From NCBI RefSeq assembly GCF_000337615.1, contig NZ_AOII01000091.1:28866-92865 (forward strand): a DNA stretch of 64,000 nucleotides, written 5' to 3'. This DNA is from Natrinema pallidum DSM 3751 (lineage in GTDB: Archaea; Halobacteriota; Halobacteria; Halobacteriales; Natrialbaceae). This document shows, piece after piece, positions 35,270-45,520 of the stretch (position 1 is the stretch's first letter; each line of letters opens with the position of its first letter). Under the pieces are notes generated by a model. That model was not told where the DNA came from, did no database searches, and saw nothing but the letters and a program-made list of their open reading frames with translations. A program made the position numbers and the translations under genes.

Positions 35270-36013
35270 ATGCAAGGACAATCCAATCAGCAGGCATACG
35301 ATCGGGGAATCACCATTTTCTCCCCGGACGGACGCCTCTACCAGGTCGAGTACGCCCGCGAGGCCGTCAAGCGCGGCACCGCGAGCGTCGGTCTTCGAAC
35401 GTCCGACGGCGTCGTCCTCGCCGCCAACCGGCAGGTCAGTTCGCCGCTCATGGAACGCGAGAGCGTCGAGAAGATCCATAAGGCCGACGACCACGTCGGT
35501 GTCGCGAGCGCCGGCCACGTCGCCGACGCCCGCCAGCTCGTCGATCTCGCTCGCCGCCGCGCGCAGGGAGAACAGCTCCGCTACGGCCAGCGAATCGGCG
35601 TCGAAACGCTGACCCGCGCGGTCACCGACCACATCCAAGAGTACACCCAGACCGGCGGTGCCCGACCGTTCGGCGTCGCCCTCCTCGTCGGCGGCATCGA
35701 CGACGGCGAGCCGAAACTGTTCGAGACCGACCCCTCGGGGACGGACTACGAGTGGAAGGCGGCCGCCATCGGCGGCGACCGCGACACCATCCAGGGCTAC
35801 CTCGAGGAGCACTACCGCGAGGACCTCGACGTCGACGGCGGCATCGAACTCGCCTTGAGCGCGCTCAGCGCCGCCGAGGACGACCTTGTCGACGCCATGG
35901 ATGTCGATGTCGCGACCGTGACGACCGACGACGAATCGTTCCGTTCGGTCGAGACCGACCGCCTCGAGTCGATCCTCGCGGAGATCGACACACCGGAGGA
36001 GACCGATGAATAA
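35270..36013 (+). CDS. psmA: Proteasome subunit alpha
   Basis: A 247-residue proteasome alpha subunit. The N-terminal signature YDRGITIFSPDGRLYQVEYA is complete, and the tail is acidic. It forms the outer, gating rings of the 20S proteasome. Its last codons overlap the psmB start by eight bases, so both are co-translated. Confidence 0.97.
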   Translation: MQGQSNQQAYDRGITIFSPDGRLYQVEYAREAVKRGTASVGLRTSDGVVLAANRQVSSPLMERESVEKIHKADDHVGVASAGHVADARQLVDLARRRAQGEQLRYGQRIGVETLTRAVTDHIQEYTQTGGARPFGVALLVGGIDDGEPKLFETDPSGTDYEWKAAAIGGDRDTIQGYLEEHYREDLDVDGGIELALSALSAAEDDLVDAMDVDVATVTTDDESFRSVETDRLESILAEIDTPEETDE

Positions 36014-36725
36014 CTGGACCCAGCCGTCGACACCCCAGGGGAACGGCGACCCGTCGCCGTACGAGCCCGAACTGGGCTCGCTTCCCGATGGCAGCCAGGC
36101 GAGCGACGACTACGGCGAGAACGTCAACTCCACGGGGACGACGACCATCGGTATCACGACCGACGAGGGGGTCGTCATCGCGACGGACATGCGTGCCAGT
36201 CTGGGCGGCCGGTTCGTCTCGAACAAGGACGTCCAGAAAGTCGAGCAGATTCACCCCACGGGCGCGCTGACGCTGGTCGGCTCGGTCGGCGGCGCACAGT
36301 CGTTCATCCGAACGCTGCGGGCCGAGGTCAACCTCTACGAGTCGCGTCGCGATGAGCCGATGCCCATCGAGGCGCTGGCAACGCTCGCGGGTAACTTCGC
36401 CCGCGGCGGCCCGTTCCGAGCGATCAACCCCATCCTCGGCGGCGTCGACGCCGAGGGGAGCCACGTCTACAGCATCGATCCCGCCGGCGGCGTAATGGCC
36501 GACGACTACACCGTCACCGGCAGCGGGATGCAACTCGCCTACGGCCTCCTCGAGCAGGAGTACGAGGACGACCTCTCGCTTGAGGACGCCCAGTCAGTGG
36601 CGGCTCGTGCGATCAAAAGCGCCGTCGAGCGCGATACCGGCTCCGGCAACGGCGTCTTCCTCGCGGAGATCACCGACGAGGGCGTCGACATTCGGGGTCA
36701 CGACGACTTCGACGCGGTTATCTAG
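36006..36725 (+). CDS. psmB: Proteasome subunit beta
   Basis: A 239-residue precursor. The propeptide ends at Gly44 and the nucleophile is Thr45 in TTTIGITTDEGVV, followed by the ATDMRAS region with the conserved Asp and Lys. The 44-residue propeptide is cleaved on assembly, as in other haloarchaeal beta subunits. Overlaps psmA by eight bases. Confidence 0.97.
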   Translation: MNNWTQPSTPQGNGDPSPYEPELGSLPDGSQASDDYGENVNSTGTTTIGITTDEGVVIATDMRASLGGRFVSNKDVQKVEQIHPTGALTLVGSVGGAQSFIRTLRAEVNLYESRRDEPMPIEALATLAGNFARGGPFRAINPILGGVDAEGSHVYSIDPAGGVMADDYTVTGSGMQLAYGLLEQEYEDDLSLEDAQSVAARAIKSAVERDTGSGNGVFLAEITDEGVDIRGHDDFDAVI

Positions 36726-36826
36726 GCCACACGACGGACCGTTCGCTCGACGCGGTCCTGTTCGCGCTCGCGCGCGTACACGTGACTTTTATTAGGGCCG
36801 GACTGCTATCCGAAAGCAGGTTTTAC

Positions 36827-38755
36827 ATGTCCCAGGAAAGCGAGTACGGAGCCGGGCAGATTCAGGTCTTGGAAGGCCTGGAGGCTGTACGTAAGCGACC
36901 GGCGATGTACATCGGCTCTACCGATTCTCGAGGACTCCACCATCTGGTCTACGAAGTGGTGGACAACTCGATCGACGAGGCACTGGCCGGCCACTGCGAC
37001 GACATCACCGTCTCGATCCACGAGGACGGGTCGGTGAGCGTCGCGGACGACGGCCGTGGTATCCCCGTCGATACACACGAGGAGTACGACCGCCCTGCAC
37101 TCGAGGTCATTCTGACCGTCCTCCATGCCGGCGGCAAGTTCGACAACAAGTCCTATCAGGTCTCCGGCGGGCTTCACGGCGTCGGCGTCTCCGTCGTCAA
37201 CGCCCTCTCCGAACGCCTCGAGGCCGAGGTCAAACGCGACGGCGTCTTCCGTCACGCGTTCGAGGCCGGGGAACCCGTCGGCGACATGGAGCGCGTTCGC
37301 GACATGGAGCCCGACGAGGAAACGGGCACGGAAATCCGGTTCTGGCCGGATACCGACATCTTCGAGACCGGCGAGATCTCGTTTTCGACGCTGTCGAACC
37401 GGCTTCGAGAGCTGGCCTTCCTCAACTCGGGGGTTCGTATCACGCTCCGGGACGAGCGCGAGGAGACCGACGAGGGCGAGTCGGTCGCCGAGACCTACGA
37501 GTACGACGGTGGCATCCGCGAGTTCGTCGACTATCTGAACGAGACGCGCTCGGCGATGCACGACGACATCATCTACTTCGAGGACGAGGCACAGAACATC
37601 CAGGTCGAAGTCGCGATGCAAGCCACCGAGGAGTTGCAGGGCTCGATCCACGCCTTCGCGAACAACATCAACACCCGCGAGGGTGGCACCCATCTCACCG
37701 GCTTCAAGACCGCGCTGACCCGGTGTGTCAACGACTACGCCAACGAGAACGACCTCCTCTCGGACCTCGATAACAACCTCAAAGGCGAGGACATCCGCGA
37801 GGGACTGACGGCGGTCATCTCGATCAAGCACCCCGACCCCCAGTTCGAGGGACAGACGAAGACGAAACTCGGCAATTCGGAAGTTCGTGGCATCGTCGAG
37901 AGCGCCATGCACGAGGGGCTGGGCACCTACTTCGAGGAACATCCCGACACCGCCGAGGCGATCGTCGCAAAGGCCGTCGAGGCCGCGAAGGCCCGGATGG
38001 CCGCCCAGAAGGCCGAGGAGCTCACCCGCCGGAAGTCCGCTCTGGAGTCCACTTCGCTGCCCGGTAAACTGGCGGACTGCCAGACCAAAGATCCCGACGA
38101 GGCCGAACTGTTCATCGCGGAGGGCGACTCCGCGGGCGGCAGCGCGAAACAGGCCCGCAACCCCGATTTCCAGGCCATCCTGCCCATCAAAGGGAAGATC
38201 CTGAACGTCGAGAAACACCGCCTCGATCGTATCCTCGAGAACGACGAGATCCGGAACATGATCACCGCCATCGGGGCCGGGATCGGCGACGAGTTCGACA
38301 TCGACGACGTCCGTTACAAGAAGATCATCATGGCGACTGACGCCGATGTCGACGGGGCGCACATCCGAACGCTCCTGTTGACGTTCTTCTACCGACACAT
38401 GCGGCCGCTGCTCGAGGGCGGATACGTCTACGCGACCCAGCCGCCGCTGTACCGCATCCGATACCGCGGGGAGACCTACGACGCCATGACGGAGGCCGAA
38501 CGCGATCGGATCGTCGAAGAGAAGTGCGACGGCACCCCCTCGCAGGTCCAGCGGTTCAAGGGTCTCGGCGAGATGAACCCCGAACAGCTCTGGGAGACGA
38601 CGATGAATCCCGAGAACCGCATCCTCAAACAGATCACGATCGAGGATGCGGCCGCAGCGGACAAGATGTTCTCCGTCCTGATGGGCGACGCCGTCGAACC
38701 CCGCAAGCAGTTCATCAAGGACCACGCGCCCGAAGCCGAGTGGATCGACATCTAA
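36827..38755 (+). CDS. gyrB: DNA gyrase subunit B
   Basis: A 642-residue gyrase/Topo IV-type B subunit. GHKL ATP site: EVVDNSIDEAL and DDGRGIPVD; Toprim: EGDSAGGSAKQARN and DADVDGAHI. The start at MSQESEYGAGQIQVLEGLEAV lies 35 bp after a TATA-like ttttatta. Gyrase introduces negative supercoils; gyrA follows 203 bp downstream, separated by a palindrome-rich spacer. Haloarchaeal gyrase is of bacterial origin by horizontal transfer. Confidence 0.98.
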   Translation: MSQESEYGAGQIQVLEGLEAVRKRPAMYIGSTDSRGLHHLVYEVVDNSIDEALAGHCDDITVSIHEDGSVSVADDGRGIPVDTHEEYDRPALEVILTVLHAGGKFDNKSYQVSGGLHGVGVSVVNALSERLEAEVKRDGVFRHAFEAGEPVGDMERVRDMEPDEETGTEIRFWPDTDIFETGEISFSTLSNRLRELAFLNSGVRITLRDEREETDEGESVAETYEYDGGIREFVDYLNETRSAMHDDIIYFEDEAQNIQVEVAMQATEELQGSIHAFANNINTREGGTHLTGFKTALTRCVNDYANENDLLSDLDNNLKGEDIREGLTAVISIKHPDPQFEGQTKTKLGNSEVRGIVESAMHEGLGTYFEEHPDTAEAIVAKAVEAAKARMAAQKAEELTRRKSALESTSLPGKLADCQTKDPDEAELFIAEGDSAGGSAKQARNPDFQAILPIKGKILNVEKHRLDRILENDEIRNMITAIGAGIGDEFDIDDVRYKKIIMATDADVDGAHIRTLLLTFFYRHMRPLLEGGYVYATQPPLYRIRYRGETYDAMTEAERDRIVEEKCDGTPSQVQRFKGLGEMNPEQLWETTMNPENRILKQITIEDAAAADKMFSVLMGDAVEPRKQFIKDHAPEAEWIDI

Positions 38756-38773
38756 CGAAATGGTGCTCTGCGG

Positions 38774-38898
38774 GCGCGGCGTAGCCGCGCTCGCGGCAAC
38801 AGTTCGATCAAAAGCACTCCTCCCTCCCCCCGACGCGGCGAAGCCGCGCTCTCCGGGTCGGTCGTCGGCCCGGTCGCGAGTTCGCGACGCGAACTCGC
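38774..38898. repeat. Palindrome cluster between gyrB and gyrA
   Basis: Three strong inverted repeats in 125 bp: GCGCGGC-GTA-GCCGCGC (38774-38790), CGCGGC-GAA-GCCGCG (38834-38848), and a perfect GCGAGTTCGCG-A-CGCGAACTCGC (38876-38898, 11-bp arms). The first two share the core and loop type G(T/A)A. Such sites could be REP-like elements, a processing or attenuation site, or a supercoiling-sensitive regulator site for gyrA. Confidence 0.75.
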
Positions 38899-38958
38899 TC
38901 ACGGATGCAGTGCTTGCCAGACGACCCACACTACACAACCCACAAAAACAGCGAATAA

Positions 38959-41442
38959 ATGAGTTCAGACGTACCCGATCCGACGGACGTAGAGGCACGG
39001 TCAGTCGAAAACGTCCGTATCGAAGACGAGATGGAGCAGAGTTACATCGACTACGCGATGAGCGTCATCGCCGGTCGCGCACTACCCGACGCCCGTGACG
39101 GGCTCAAACCCGTCCATCGGCGCATCCTCTATGCGATGCACGAGATGGGCGTCTCGAGCGGCTCGAGCCACCGCAAGTCCTCCTCGATCGTCGGGGAGAC
39201 GATGGGTGATTACCACCCACATGGCGACAGCGCGATTTACGACACCTTGGTCCGAATGGCCCAGGACTTCTCGATGCGGTATCCGCTGGTCGACGGCCAG
39301 GGGAACTTCGGCTCGATGGACGGCGATCCGGCCGCCGCACCCCGATACACGGAGGCCCGGATGGCTCCCGTCGCCGAGGAGTTGCTCGAGGACATCGACA
39401 AGGATACGGTCGACTTCTCGGCGAACTACGACGACCGCCTGCAAGAGCCCGACGTGCTTCCGGCGGCGTTCCCGAACCTGCTTGTCAACGGTTCCTCGGG
39501 AATCGCGGTCGGGATGTCGACGAACATCCCGCCGCACAACTTGGGCGAAGTCATCGACGCGACGATCGAACTAATCGACGATCCCGACGCGACCGTCGAC
39601 GACCTGATGGAACACGTCAAGGGTCCAGACTTCCCGACGGGCGCGAACATCGTCGGCCGGGATGCGATCTACTCGGCGTACAAGACCGGTCGCGGCCGCC
39701 TCCGCGTTCGCGCCGAGTTCGAGGTCGAGGAATGGAACTCGAACCGGGAGCGGATCGTCGTCACCGAACTCCCCTTCCAGGCCAACAAGGCCCGCCTGGT
39801 CGAGCGCATCGCCGATGACGTCAACGAGGGCGAGATCGAAGGGATCACCGACCTGCGCGACGAGTCCGACCGCGATGGTGTCCGTATCGTCATCGAGCTC
39901 AACCGCGGAGCAAACGCCGAGGTCGTCAAGAACAAACTGCTCGAGAACCACCTCGAGCGAACGTTCGGCGTGATCAACCTCGCGCTGGTCGACGGCCAAC
40001 CGCGCGTGCTCTCGCTCAAGGAGACGCTCGAGGAGTACATCTCCCACCGTCGCGAAGTCGTCCGCCGACGCAGCGAGTACGACCTCGCGGAAGCCGAAGA
40101 TCGAGCACACATTCTCGAGGGGCGGCTAACGGCCGTCGAGAACGCCGAGGACGTGGTCGAGTTGATCCGGGATAGCGAGACGCGGTCGGACGCGAAGGCG
40201 AACCTTCAGCGGGCATACGATTTCTCCGCAGACCAGGCCGACCACATCGTCCGGATGCAACTGGGCAGTCTCACCTCGATGGAGGCCGCCGAGATCAACG
40301 AGGAGTACGAAGACGTCCAGGCCGAGATCGAACGGCTGACGGCGATCCTCGAGAGCGAGTCCGAACTGCTCTCGGTCATCAAAGACGAACTCCGCGAGAT
40401 CAAAGACGAGTACGCCGACGACCGTCGGACCTCGATCGTCGAGGACGAGGGGACGGTCACCCACGAGGACCTCATCCCGGAAGAGGAGGTATTCGTGGTC
40501 ATGACCGAAGACGACTACGTCAAGCGGATGCCGATCGAGCAGTTCGACCCCCAGGGTCGCGGCGGGAAAGGGATCATCGGCGCGGACGTCAAAACGGACG
40601 ACAACGTCTCGACGGTCTTCCGGGCGAACACCCACGATTACCTGCTGTGCTTTACGAACCAGGGTGCAGTCTACCGGCTCAAGACCTACGAGATCCCCGA
40701 GATGGGACGGACCGCACGCGGGAAATCCGCCGTCAACATCCTCGATCTCGACCCCGGTGAGGACATCACGGCCATCGTCGACACGGATGCCTTCGGCGAC
40801 GACGAGTTCGTGACGATGGCGACCCGGAACGGCTACGTCAAGCGCACAGCCGGCGAGGAGTTCGACAACATTCTCTCGACGGGAATCATCGCCGCGGACT
40901 TGGAAGACGGCGACGAACTCGTCGACGTCGAGGTCACTGACGGTTCGCAGGACCTCGTCATCGCGACCGAAGGCGGCATGACGATCCGCTTCGACGAGAC
41001 GGAAGTCCGCGCGATGGGCCGGAACGCACGCGGCGTCAACGGGATCAAACTGCAGGAGGGCGATGCCGTGGCTGGCCTCGTCGCGACCGACGAGGACGAC
41101 GAGCAGGCACTGTTGACCGTCACGGAGAACGGCTACGGCAAGCGGACGCTGCTCTCCGCATATCGTACCCAATCCCGGTACGGCAAGGGGCTGATCGACA
41201 TCAAGACCGGTGAGCGAAACGGTCCCGTGACGGCCGTCAAGGCGGTCGACGACGACGACCAACTCGTGTTGATGAGCGAGCGCGGCCAGATCGTCCGGAC
41301 CCGCGTCGACGAGATTTCGACCGTCGGCCGCAACACGATGGGCGTGATCGTCATGGAGGTCGAAGACGGCGACGCGGTCGCCGCGGTCGATGACATCCCT
41401 GCGTCGGCGACCGCCGACGACGCCTCCGACGCGGCCGAATAA
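38959..41442 (+). CDS. gyrA: DNA gyrase subunit A
   Basis: An 827-residue A subunit. The catalytic tyrosine is Tyr130 in APRYTEARM; the quinolone-resistance region [14 protein letters not shown] has Ser91 and Asp95 at the E. coli Ser83 and Asp87 positions. The C-terminal beta-pinwheel includes the GyrA box QGRGGKG, so it should wrap DNA and supercoil. The acidic tail is typical of halophiles. Confidence 0.98.
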   Translation: MSSDVPDPTDVEARSVENVRIEDEMEQSYIDYAMSVIAGRALPDARDGLKPVHRRILYAMHEMGVSSGSSHRKSSSIVGETMGDYHPHGDSAIYDTLVRMAQDFSMRYPLVDGQGNFGSMDGDPAAAPRYTEARMAPVAEELLEDIDKDTVDFSANYDDRLQEPDVLPAAFPNLLVNGSSGIAVGMSTNIPPHNLGEVIDATIELIDDPDATVDDLMEHVKGPDFPTGANIVGRDAIYSAYKTGRGRLRVRAEFEVEEWNSNRERIVVTELPFQANKARLVERIADDVNEGEIEGITDLRDESDRDGVRIVIELNRGANAEVVKNKLLENHLERTFGVINLALVDGQPRVLSLKETLEEYISHRREVVRRRSEYDLAEAEDRAHILEGRLTAVENAEDVVELIRDSETRSDAKANLQRAYDFSADQADHIVRMQLGSLTSMEAAEINEEYEDVQAEIERLTAILESESELLSVIKDELREIKDEYADDRRTSIVEDEGTVTHEDLIPEEEVFVVMTEDDYVKRMPIEQFDPQGRGGKGIIGADVKTDDNVSTVFRANTHDYLLCFTNQGAVYRLKTYEIPEMGRTARGKSAVNILDLDPGEDITAIVDTDAFGDDEFVTMATRNGYVKRTAGEEFDNILSTGIIAADLEDGDELVDVEVTDGSQDLVIATEGGMTIRFDETEVRAMGRNARGVNGIKLQEGDAVAGLVATDEDDEQALLTVTENGYGKRTLLSAYRTQSRYGKGLIDIKTGERNGPVTAVKAVDDDDQLVLMSERGQIVRTRVDEISTVGRNTMGVIVMEVEDGDAVAAVDDIPASATADDASDAAE

Positions 41443-41599
41443 CGCGTTTTCGGCGGCCGGAAACGGCTCGAGACCGACCGCCATCGGAGTCCGTACCGAC
41501 ACCGAGTTGCACGCTGATCGCGCGGCCGTCATACGATCGGAGAGCAAGAGACGGCAGTGGCGACGCTCGAAGAGAGGGAGAACGCGGCCGCCCGGCGGA

Positions 41600-42133
41600 T
41601 CAGTGAGCCGGTTCCTCGGCGGGCGCGACCATGTCGTCGATCCGCAGGATGAGAATGTTGTTCGTGTCGTCTTTGCCGTCGACTGTCCCCTTGATCAGGA
41701 GTTTCGAGAGCGGCGTCGGACCGACGGTGACGGAATCGTCCTCGTGAATCTCGCTGAGTGTGCCCTGAATGTGGATCTCCGCGCGGCAGAGTTCCGGATG
41801 ATGAACGCTCGAGAGGTCGATCTCTTCGATAATGGTATCGTCGATGGGCTCGCCTTCGTGTTGCATCGGGACGGCGGCGGGTTCGTCCATCTGCTGGATC
41901 TCGAGGGCCTCGTAGGCGGCGGCCGTCGGTTTGTAACCGCCCTTCGGGCCGGGGACGCCTTCGACCAGTTGGAGGGCCTTGAGGCTCTGCATCTGGTTGC
42001 GGATGGTCCCCGGGTTGCGGTCGACTTGTTCGGCGATATCCTCGCCTTTGATGGCGTCTTCAGTCTCCTTGTGGAGGTTCGTGAGCGCGCGGAGGATTTT
42101 CTTCTGGCTCGGCGTGAGTTCGATTGATGACAT
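41600..42133 (-). CDS. HrcA-type winged-helix regulator (DUF293 family)
   Basis: A 177-residue protein. Residues 5-75 (LTPSQKKILRALTNLHKE, ..., NPGTIRNQMQSLKAL, GVPGPKGGYKPT) match the HrcA-like DNA-binding winged helix called DUF293 in archaea. The C-terminal domain (PELCRAEIHIQGTLSEIHEDD) resembles a small ligand or protein-interaction module. The target genes are not visible from the sequence. Confidence 0.8.
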   Translation of the reverse strand: MSSIELTPSQKKILRALTNLHKETEDAIKGEDIAEQVDRNPGTIRNQMQSLKALQLVEGVPGPKGGYKPTAAAYEALEIQQMDEPAAVPMQHEGEPIDDTIIEEIDLSSVHHPELCRAEIHIQGTLSEIHEDDSVTVGPTPLSKLLIKGTVDGKDDTNNILILRIDDMVAPAEEPAH

Positions 42134-42421
42134 AGGTATTTATTCGTATTTGGATTCCTTAAACCCGGCGGGTCAGCGGAATCGTTTCGCCAGGATTGTG
42201 ACGTTTGAATCGGGTATGGGAAGGTGTTTCTCTTCGTTCGCCGGGGAGAGATTCGAGACATGTTATTCCGTCACCATCGTCTCGGAGAGAGTGCGCCGCT
42301 ACGGCGGACGCCGTCGAGACCCTCTCGAGGCGACCGGGCCAGACTGGTCTCCCGGCGGGGTTCGACTGCATCACGGCGGCCGGGGCTGGGGCCATCCAAG
42401 CCGGGGTCGCAGTCCGGACGG

Positions 42422-43102
42422 CTACGGTTCGGGCTCTGCGGGCGCTGCGACCCAGACGTGGCTCGCGACGGACTCGGGCAGTGAAACGGGGTCGTCGGCC
42501 TCGCTCGAGCGGGCCGTCACCATCCCGAAGGGTGCGATCTCGATGATCTCGAGTTCGACGCCGGGTTCGACGCCGTGCTCGGCGAGATAGGAGAGGACGT
42601 CCGGATCGCGATCGGCGACCTCGGCGACGGTCACGACGGTCCCCGCCTCGAACTCGGCGATCGATTTCCCGTCGGGCCGTGTCGGAGGCTCGAGATCGGC
42701 GCTCGGAATCGGCGAGCCGTGGGGGTCGACCTCGGGTTCGCCGAGGGCGTCCGCGACGCGCGCCTCGAAGTCCTCGCTGATGTGGTGTTCGAGTCGATCG
42801 GCCTCAGCATGGACCTCCGACCAGTCGTAATCGAGGTGCTCGGTGAGGTAGGCCTCGAGCAGGCGGTGATGGCGGACGATCTCCAGGGCGACGGTCTCGC
42901 CCTCGTCCGTCAGGGTCACGCCGCGATACTTCTCGCGATCGACGAGTTCCCGGTCCTCGAGTTTGTCGAGCATGCTGGTGACCGTCGGCGACGTGACGTC
43001 CAACTCCTCGGCGATCTCCGAGGTCTTGATCCGATCGTCGGTCTCGCGTTGAAGTTGGTAGATCGCTTTGAGGTAGTCTTCCATCACGTCGCTCAGCATC
43101 AT
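42422..43102 (-). CDS. sirR: SirR/DtxR-family metal-dependent transcriptional regulator
   Basis: A 226-residue repressor: N-terminal winged helix (SDVMEDYLKAIYQLQRET), metal-binding dimerisation domain (HHRLLEAYLTEHL, HAEADRLEHHIS) and a C-terminal FeoA/SH3-like domain (VTVAEVADRDPDVLSYLAEHGV). SirR/DtxR proteins repress metal-uptake genes in response to Fe2+ or Mn2+. An alternative ATG starts one codon later (43099). Confidence 0.92.
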   Translation of the reverse strand: MMLSDVMEDYLKAIYQLQRETDDRIKTSEIAEELDVTSPTVTSMLDKLEDRELVDREKYRGVTLTDEGETVALEIVRHHRLLEAYLTEHLDYDWSEVHAEADRLEHHISEDFEARVADALGEPEVDPHGSPIPSADLEPPTRPDGKSIAEFEAGTVVTVAEVADRDPDVLSYLAEHGVEPGVELEIIEIAPFGMVTARSSEADDPVSLPESVASHVWVAAPAEPEP

Positions 43103-43199
43103 GCTGTGCCGAGTTTAGACGGGTCTAACCCTAAAGCTGTCGCCAGAGCGACCGCACCGTAATCGCCACGACCAAGCCGGGCGGTGATCTATCGGGCGT

Positions 43200-44120
43200 A
43201 TGGAACGGACCGTCAGAATCATCGGGGCACCGATGGACTACGGAGCGAACCGCCGAGGCGTCGACATGGGACCGTCAGCGATTCGATACGCGGACCTCGC
43301 GGACGGCCTCGAGCGAGCAGGCGTCGACCCCGTCGACGACGGCGACCTGACGATGCCACGGGCGGAAGAGCGCGATCCGAACGCCGACCAGCCCAGTCGG
43401 GGGGATGCGAAGTTCCTCCGGGAGATCGAGGACGTCTGTAAACGGGTGCGCGACCGGGTCGCGACAACGCTCGCGAACGGCGAGTTCCCGCTCGTGCTGG
43501 GCGGGGATCATTCGGTCGCGATCGGGTCGCTGACCGGTTCGGCGCGCGACGCCGACCTCGGGGTGATCTGGTTCGACGCACACGCCGATCTCAATACGCC
43601 CGAGACGTCTCCCAGCGGAAACGTCCACGGAATGCCGCTGGCCGCCGCCCTCGGCCGCGGCGCGTTCGGCGAAACGGAGTGGGCACCTGCGCCTCGGCTA
43701 CGGGAGTCGTCGATCGCCTACGTCGGGCTCCGGAGCATCGACGACCGCGAGCGCGAACTGATCCGCGAGAGCGAGATCACCGCCTTCACCATGGCCGACA
43801 TCGACCAGCGAGGGATTTCCGCGGTCGTCGACGACGCCCTCGCGGTCGCGACCGACGGCACCGACGGCGTCCACGTGAGCCTCGATCTCGACTGGCTCGA
43901 TCCCAAGACGGCACCCGGAGTCGGCACTCCCGTCCGCGGCGGTGTCACCTACCGGGAAGCCCACGCCGCACTTGAGACGCTGTCTCGACGCGACGAGGCG
44001 GAGGGAGTCCTCCGATCAATGGACGTCGTCGAGGTAAACCCGATCCTGGACGAGGGGAACGAAACGGCGACGCTGGCGGCGGAGCTAACCGCCAGCACGT
44101 TCGGCAAACGAATCCTCTGA
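43200..44120 (+). CDS. rocF: Arginase
   Basis: A 306-residue ureohydrolase with both Mn2+-site motifs: GGDHSVAIG, WFDAHADLNTPETSPSGNVHGMPL-type block (Asp/His/Asp), and SLDLDWLDP. The opening APMDYGANRRGVDMGPSAIR and the NVHGMPLAAALG block are closer to bacterial-type arginases than to agmatinases. It hydrolyses arginine to ornithine and urea. No adjacent arginine-pathway gene is present. Confidence 0.9.
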   Translation: MERTVRIIGAPMDYGANRRGVDMGPSAIRYADLADGLERAGVDPVDDGDLTMPRAEERDPNADQPSRGDAKFLREIEDVCKRVRDRVATTLANGEFPLVLGGDHSVAIGSLTGSARDADLGVIWFDAHADLNTPETSPSGNVHGMPLAAALGRGAFGETEWAPAPRLRESSIAYVGLRSIDDRERELIRESEITAFTMADIDQRGISAVVDDALAVATDGTDGVHVSLDLDWLDPKTAPGVGTPVRGGVTYREAHAALETLSRRDEAEGVLRSMDVVEVNPILDEGNETATLAAELTASTFGKRIL

Positions 44121-44223
44121 GGGCACTGACGACGGAGTTCGGGCGAGCCGACGGCCTGTCAATAGTAAACATACCGATTCCTGTTTCAACAGCTTTGTAT
44201 CATAGTGATTCCCAGTGTGGGAT

Positions 44224-45393
44224 ATGACTGAGAACGTCGTCGTGCTCGGTGCTGGATACGCCGGTACCGGTGCAATCAACAAGCTCCAGTCGGAGCTCGG
44301 GGGCAACGCGCGGCTAACCTGGATCGCCGATGTCGACTATCACCTCGTGCTACACGAAGCACACCGCGTTATTCGGGACCCGGACGTCCGATCCGACATT
44401 ACGTTCCCGACCACGCAGATCGCCGACCCGTCGACCCGGTTCATCCAGGACGAAGTCACCGGCCTCGATGTCGACGAACGGACCGTCGAACTCGCCGACG
44501 GCGATGACGTCGAGTACGACCACGTCCTCATCGGACTCGGCAGCCAGACCGCCTACTACGGCATTCCGGGTCTCGAGGAACACTCCCTCACCCTCAAGAG
44601 CCTGGACGACGCCCTCGAGATCCACGAGGCCGTCAGCGAGGCCAGGCGTGATGCGACTCGTGGCGAGCCCGCACAGGTCGTCATCGGCGGTGCCGGCCTC
44701 TCCGGCATCCAGACCGCCGGCGAGATCGCCGAGTTCCGCGACGAACACCGCGCACCCATCGAGATCCACCTCGTCGAAGCGCTCGAGGAGATCTTCCCCG
44801 GCAACGATCCGGAGATCCAACAGGCGCTGCGCGACCTGCTCGAGGAAGCGGGCGTCCAGGTCCATACGGACGACCCGATCACCGAGGCCACTGCGGATCA
44901 CATCGAGTTCGACGAGGGCGAGCCCCTCGACCACGACGTGCTCGTCTGGACCGGTGGCATCACGGGACGGGACGCGATGGAGAACGCCGACCTCGAGAAG
45001 GAACACAACCGCGTCAACACCGGTGCGAACTTCCAGACCTCCGACGAACGCGTGTTCGCGATCGGCGACTCGGCGCTCATCGATCAGGGCGACCAGCCCG
45101 CACCGCCGACGGCACAGGCCGCCTGGCAGGCCGCGGAGGTCGCCGGCGAGAACATCGCGCGTGCGATCGAGAATCGACCGCTCCGGACCTGGGAACACGA
45201 GGACAAGGGGACGGTCGTCTCCGTCGGCGAAAAGGCGGTCGCCCACGACGTGAAGCCGGCATTCGGGATTTCCCTGCCCGTCGACACCTTCGGCGGTCTC
45301 CCGGCCCAGAACCTGAAAAAGATGATCGCGGCCCGCTGGATCGCCGACGTTACCTCCTGGAACGAAGCGCGGAAGTCCTGGTCGTCGCTGTAG
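44224..45393 (+). CDS. NDH-2-like FAD/NAD(P) flavoprotein
   Basis: A 389-residue flavoprotein with an N-terminal FAD site (VVVLGAGYAGTGAINKL), a NAD(P) site (VVIGGAGLSGIQTAGEIAEF) and the C-terminal FAD-binding VFAIGDSA. The order is that of type II NADH dehydrogenases and sulfide:quinone reductases; a C-terminal membrane-association region (FGGLPAQNLKKMIAARWI) favours NDH-2. It probably feeds electrons to menaquinone. The start at 44224 follows a TATA-like tttgtatcat by about 25 bp. Confidence 0.88.
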   Translation: MTENVVVLGAGYAGTGAINKLQSELGGNARLTWIADVDYHLVLHEAHRVIRDPDVRSDITFPTTQIADPSTRFIQDEVTGLDVDERTVELADGDDVEYDHVLIGLGSQTAYYGIPGLEEHSLTLKSLDDALEIHEAVSEARRDATRGEPAQVVIGGAGLSGIQTAGEIAEFRDEHRAPIEIHLVEALEEIFPGNDPEIQQALRDLLEEAGVQVHTDDPITEATADHIEFDEGEPLDHDVLVWTGGITGRDAMENADLEKEHNRVNTGANFQTSDERVFAIGDSALIDQGDQPAPPTAQAAWQAAEVAGENIARAIENRPLRTWEHEDKGTVVSVGEKAVAHDVKPAFGISLPVDTFGGLPAQNLKKMIAARWIADVTSWNEARKSWSSL

Positions 45394-45520
45394 TCCCGGC
45401 ATTTGAACCGGGGAGTAGCGGTGGGTCGCCCCAATCGGCACGGTCTGCGTCGCGTCTCGTGGGCCATCCCATCGCGGCCCGTTTTTGCTCACATTCGGAG
45501 CGATCCGTCCGACCGGACCG

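Noticed and set aside
40126..41547. A 473-codon minus-strand open frame inside gyrA
   Set aside because: It is the antisense shadow of gyrA, which is supported by catalytic and GyrA-box motifs over its whole length.
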